The translations under genes were made by a program, and so were the position numbers. The notes below the pieces were generated by a model. The model did no database searches and was not told the DNA's origin. It worked only from the letters and a program-made list of their open reading frames with translations. From positions 1-7,863 of the forward strand of contig JADGDA010000110.1 in the NCBI GenBank assembly GCA_015228695.1: a stretch of DNA of 7,863 bases. Direction: 5' to 3'. Source of the stretch: Alphaproteobacteria bacterium. Its GTDB lineage: Bacteria; Pseudomonadota; Alphaproteobacteria; Rhodospirillales; Rhodospirillaceae. Shown one piece after another: positions 6,837 to 7,863 of this stretch (position 1 is the stretch's first letter; every line of letters starts with the position of its first letter).

Positions 6837-6852
6837 TGTGACGGCCGTCACG
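6837..6852. promoter_or_regulatory. CRP/FNR-family-like operator ahead of the SGNH gene
   Basis: TGTGA (6837-6841), six bases, then TCACG (6848-6852) match nine of ten fixed positions of the classical CRP box TGTGA-N6-TCACA. The inner GTGACGGCCGTCAC (6838-6851) is a perfect 14-bp palindrome. Its end is 46 bp before the ATG at 6899. No clear -10/-35 pair accompanies it, so it could also be a chance GC palindrome or an mRNA hairpin. Confidence 0.3.
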
Positions 6853-6860
6853 GGAAAAGG

Positions 6861-6873
6861 GGCCGGTTCGGCC
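6861..6873 (+). other. Short GC hairpin upstream of the SGNH gene
   Basis: GGCCG (6861-6865) pairs perfectly with CGGCC (6869-6873) around loop GTT, followed by TATTCTC. The T content after it is too low for a convincing intrinsic terminator of the small membrane gene, but together with the palindrome at 6838-6851 it could form a structured 5' leader. Confidence 0.2.
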
Positions 6874-6898
6874 TATTCTCGTGGTGGGTGGAGTGCGG

Positions 6899-7564
6899 AT
6901 GATGACTGTTTCCAAGGTATGCTTCATCGGGGACGGAACGACCTTCGGTTGCGGGGATGAGACTCTCCTGGGGTGGCCGGGGCGGCTGTGTTCGCGGGTC
7001 CGGCGCGGGCGTTCGGAATTCGCCTGCTACAATCTCGGCATCCGTCTGGAAACCTCGTCCGATATCGCCGTCCGTTGGCAGACCGAGGCGGGTCCGCGTC
7101 TGGGGAACGGCGGGGCCCTGGTGTTCCAGTTCGGCCTGAACGACATGGCCGCCGTCGAAAGCCGGGGCATCCGGGTTCCGATGACCGAGTCGCTCGCCAG
7201 CGCCGAGGCCATGATCGGCGAGGCTTCCGCCTGGAGGCCGACCCTGTGGATCAGCCCCCTGCCCGTGCTGCCGGAGTGCCACCCGATGCATTCCAACAAG
7301 AACAGCGTGTTCCATTACCGCAACGACCGGATCGCGGGCTTGAACGAGGCCTACGCCGATCTGGCGGAAAAGCTGGGGGTGCCGTATCTGGACCTGTACC
7401 AGCGGCTTGCCTTCGAGCGGGAATGGGAGGAAGCCCTGGTGCGGGGCGACGGTGTCCACCCCGACGGCGAGGGATACGCCCTTGTCGCCCGGCAGATCGA
7501 CCAATGGCTGCCCTGGCGCCAATGGTTCGAAGCGCCGGTCCGCAAGGCGGCGATGGCCCGCTGA
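6899..7564 (+). CDS. SGNH/GDSL-fold hydrolase-like protein lacking the nucleophile serine
   Basis: SGNH proteins are small esterases or acylhydrolases using a Ser-Asp-His triad. The 221-residue product has the fold's blocks in order. Block I reads CFIGDGTTFGCGDETLLGWPGRL (from residue 8); remembered relatives read GDSFVNGTGDP..LGW here, so the nucleophile position is Gly13 (codon GGA, 6935-6937). Block III is QFGLND (Gly79, Asn81), keeping the oxyanion residues. Block V is DGVHPDGEGY, keeping Asp184 and His187. There is no signal peptide or membrane segment, so it is probably cytoplasmic. The start is ATG 6899 or the adjacent ATG 6902, behind GGAG (6890-6893); GTG at 6881 is possible but has no better ribosome site. 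The reading frame is otherwise intact, which argues against a decayed gene. It may be a pseudoenzyme, or Thr14 or another residue may act instead. The substrate is unknown. Confidence 0.85.
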   Translation: MMTVSKVCFIGDGTTFGCGDETLLGWPGRLCSRVRRGRSEFACYNLGIRLETSSDIAVRWQTEAGPRLGNGGALVFQFGLNDMAAVESRGIRVPMTESLASAEAMIGEASAWRPTLWISPLPVLPECHPMHSNKNSVFHYRNDRIAGLNEAYADLAEKLGVPYLDLYQRLAFEREWEEALVRGDGVHPDGEGYALVARQIDQWLPWRQWFEAPVRKAAMAR

Positions 7565-7567
7565 TAC

Positions 7568-7592
7568 CAGCGGTCATTTCCAATGACCGCTG
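7568..7592. repeat. Terminal hairpin, left copy
   Basis: CAGCGGTCATT-TCC-AATGACCGCTG is a perfect 11-bp stem with a 3-nt loop, and the left end of the hairpin array. An alternative, weaker pairing (CGCTG 7559-7563 with CAGCG 7568-7572) overlaps the SGNH stop codon. Confidence 0.85.
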
Positions 7593-7672
7593 AAGCCCGC
7601 GACTGCGGGCCGGCGCTCCTGCGCCGAAAGCCAAGCGGCCGGACGGTCGCGCCCGGAGATTGAGGGAATCTC

Positions 7673-7697
7673 CAACGGCCATTCTTAATGGCCGTTG
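7673..7697. repeat. Terminal hairpin, right copy
   Basis: CAACGGCCATT-CTT-AATGGCCGTTG is a perfect 11-bp stem with a 3-nt loop. It matches the left copy except for two stem positions, both compensated on the other arm, and the loop. Confidence 0.85.
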
Positions 7698-7716
7698 ACA
7701 CGACGAGAGGGCGGCG

Positions 7717-7863
7717 ATGGGCCTGCACGGGAGGGGGACGCTTCTTGCGGCGGCGGCGTGGCTGGTCGGGCTCCAGGCCGTTCTCGCGGTCACCGGGTGG
7801 TCCCCCATTCTGTCCGGGCGGTTCGCCGACGGCGACGGGTACATGTGGCTTTTGCGGGTGCTC
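7717..7863 (+). CDS. N-terminus of a membrane protein, possibly a GT-C-type glycosyltransferase (3' end missing)
   Basis: Forty-nine codons are visible from ATG 7717, which follows GAGAGG (7705-7710) by 6 nt, and the frame is open to the window end. Residues about 9-28 (TLLAAAAWLVGLQAVLAVTG) form a first membrane helix or signal anchor after a short basic start (GLHGRG). A luminal/periplasmic-type loop follows, containing RFADGDGYMWLLRVL. This acidic DGDGYM..LRV pattern just after the first helix resembles the first-loop acid motif of multi-pass GT-C proteins (the PMT/AglB type with D..SYMRLVRV). That resemblance is from memory and the catalytic part is off the window, so the function is tentative. 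The only regulatory candidate upstream is the hairpin array. Confidence 0.6.
   Translation, partial: MGLHGRGTLLAAAAWLVGLQAVLAVTGWSPILSGRFADGDGYMWLLRVL

Larger units (their letters stand above)
7568..7697. repeat. Intergenic array of six consecutive hairpins (possible multi-hairpin repeat element)
   Basis: Nearly all of these 130 bases fall into adjacent stem-loops: 7568-7592 (11-bp stem, loop TCC), 7595-7610 (6 bp, loop GACT), 7611-7626 (6 bp, loop TCCT), 7635-7650 (6 bp with one G-T pair, loop GGAC), 7655-7673 (7 bp, loop GAGGG) and 7673-7697 (11 bp, loop CTT). The two outer hairpins are homologous: their stems differ at two positions and each difference is matched on the opposite arm (G-C to A-T, T-A to C-G). 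The outermost arms can also pair with one another (nine Watson-Crick plus two G-T pairs), closing a cloverleaf-like fold. It begins 4 bp after the SGNH stop codon and ends 19 bp before the next start. No T run follows any stem, so it is not a standard terminator. A REP/MITE-like dispersed element is the leading reading; a structured RNA or protein-binding site is the alternative. Confidence 0.75.

Noticed and set aside
7568..7592. Intrinsic terminator of the SGNH-like gene.
   Set aside because: The stem is strong but is followed by AAGCCCGCG rather than a T run, and it recurs as a near copy at 7673-7697 just before the next gene.
7568..7697. CRISPR array or tRNA-like cloverleaf.
   Set aside because: The hairpins are of different sequence and spacing rather than identical repeats with spacers, and no tRNA conserved boxes (T-loop GTTCGA, CCA end) are present.

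Overview
The window is GC-rich, every gene lies on the + strand, and all genes are tightly packed. The gene families (an LdtR-like MarR regulator, a ChpT phosphotransferase, and a hybrid CheA carrying extra CheW and receiver domains) point to a flagellated alphaproteobacterium, most likely of the Rhodospirillales (Magnetospirillum/Phaeospirillum/Rhodospirillum type). That placement rests on recognised protein families and base composition, not on a database search.

Layout. Bases 1-450 hold the 3' part of an LdtR-like winged-helix regulator. At 467-1120 follows a chpT-type histidine phosphotransferase, and at 1208-3982 a long hybrid cheA (HPt, dimerisation, ATPase, two CheW-like domains, receiver). 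A 173-bp gap (3983-4155) contains a perfect 12-bp palindrome, a sigma70-like promoter candidate and a leader hairpin. It precedes the tightly spaced cheY (4156-4521), cheB (4541-5719) and cheR (5724-6557). Next come a 59-residue two-helix membrane protein (6643-6822), an SGNH/GDSL-fold protein (6899-7564) whose expected nucleophile serine is glycine, a 130-bp block made almost wholly of six consecutive hairpins (7568-7697), and the start of a membrane protein that runs off the window (7717-7863).

How it works together. CheA, CheY, CheB and CheR supply the core of a chemotaxis-type signalling pathway: kinase, output regulator, and the receptor methylesterase/methyltransferase pair. No separate cheW and no chemoreceptor gene is present here. 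The second CheW-like domain of CheA may supply the coupling function, and receptors would be encoded elsewhere. ChpT normally passes phosphate from CckA to CtrA and CpdR. Its place directly ahead of a CheA with its own receiver domain suggests a regulatory or phosphorelay link between chemotaxis and the CtrA cell-cycle/motility circuit (inference).

The items most worth a second look are the hairpin array with paired compensatory base changes, an 11-G run inside cheB where any one-base slip removes two of the three catalytic residues, the SGNH protein without its catalytic serine, and the chpT-cheA hybrid arrangement. I saw no tRNA, rRNA, CRISPR array, transposase or insertion sequence. No stretch longer than 300 bases lacks a gene.
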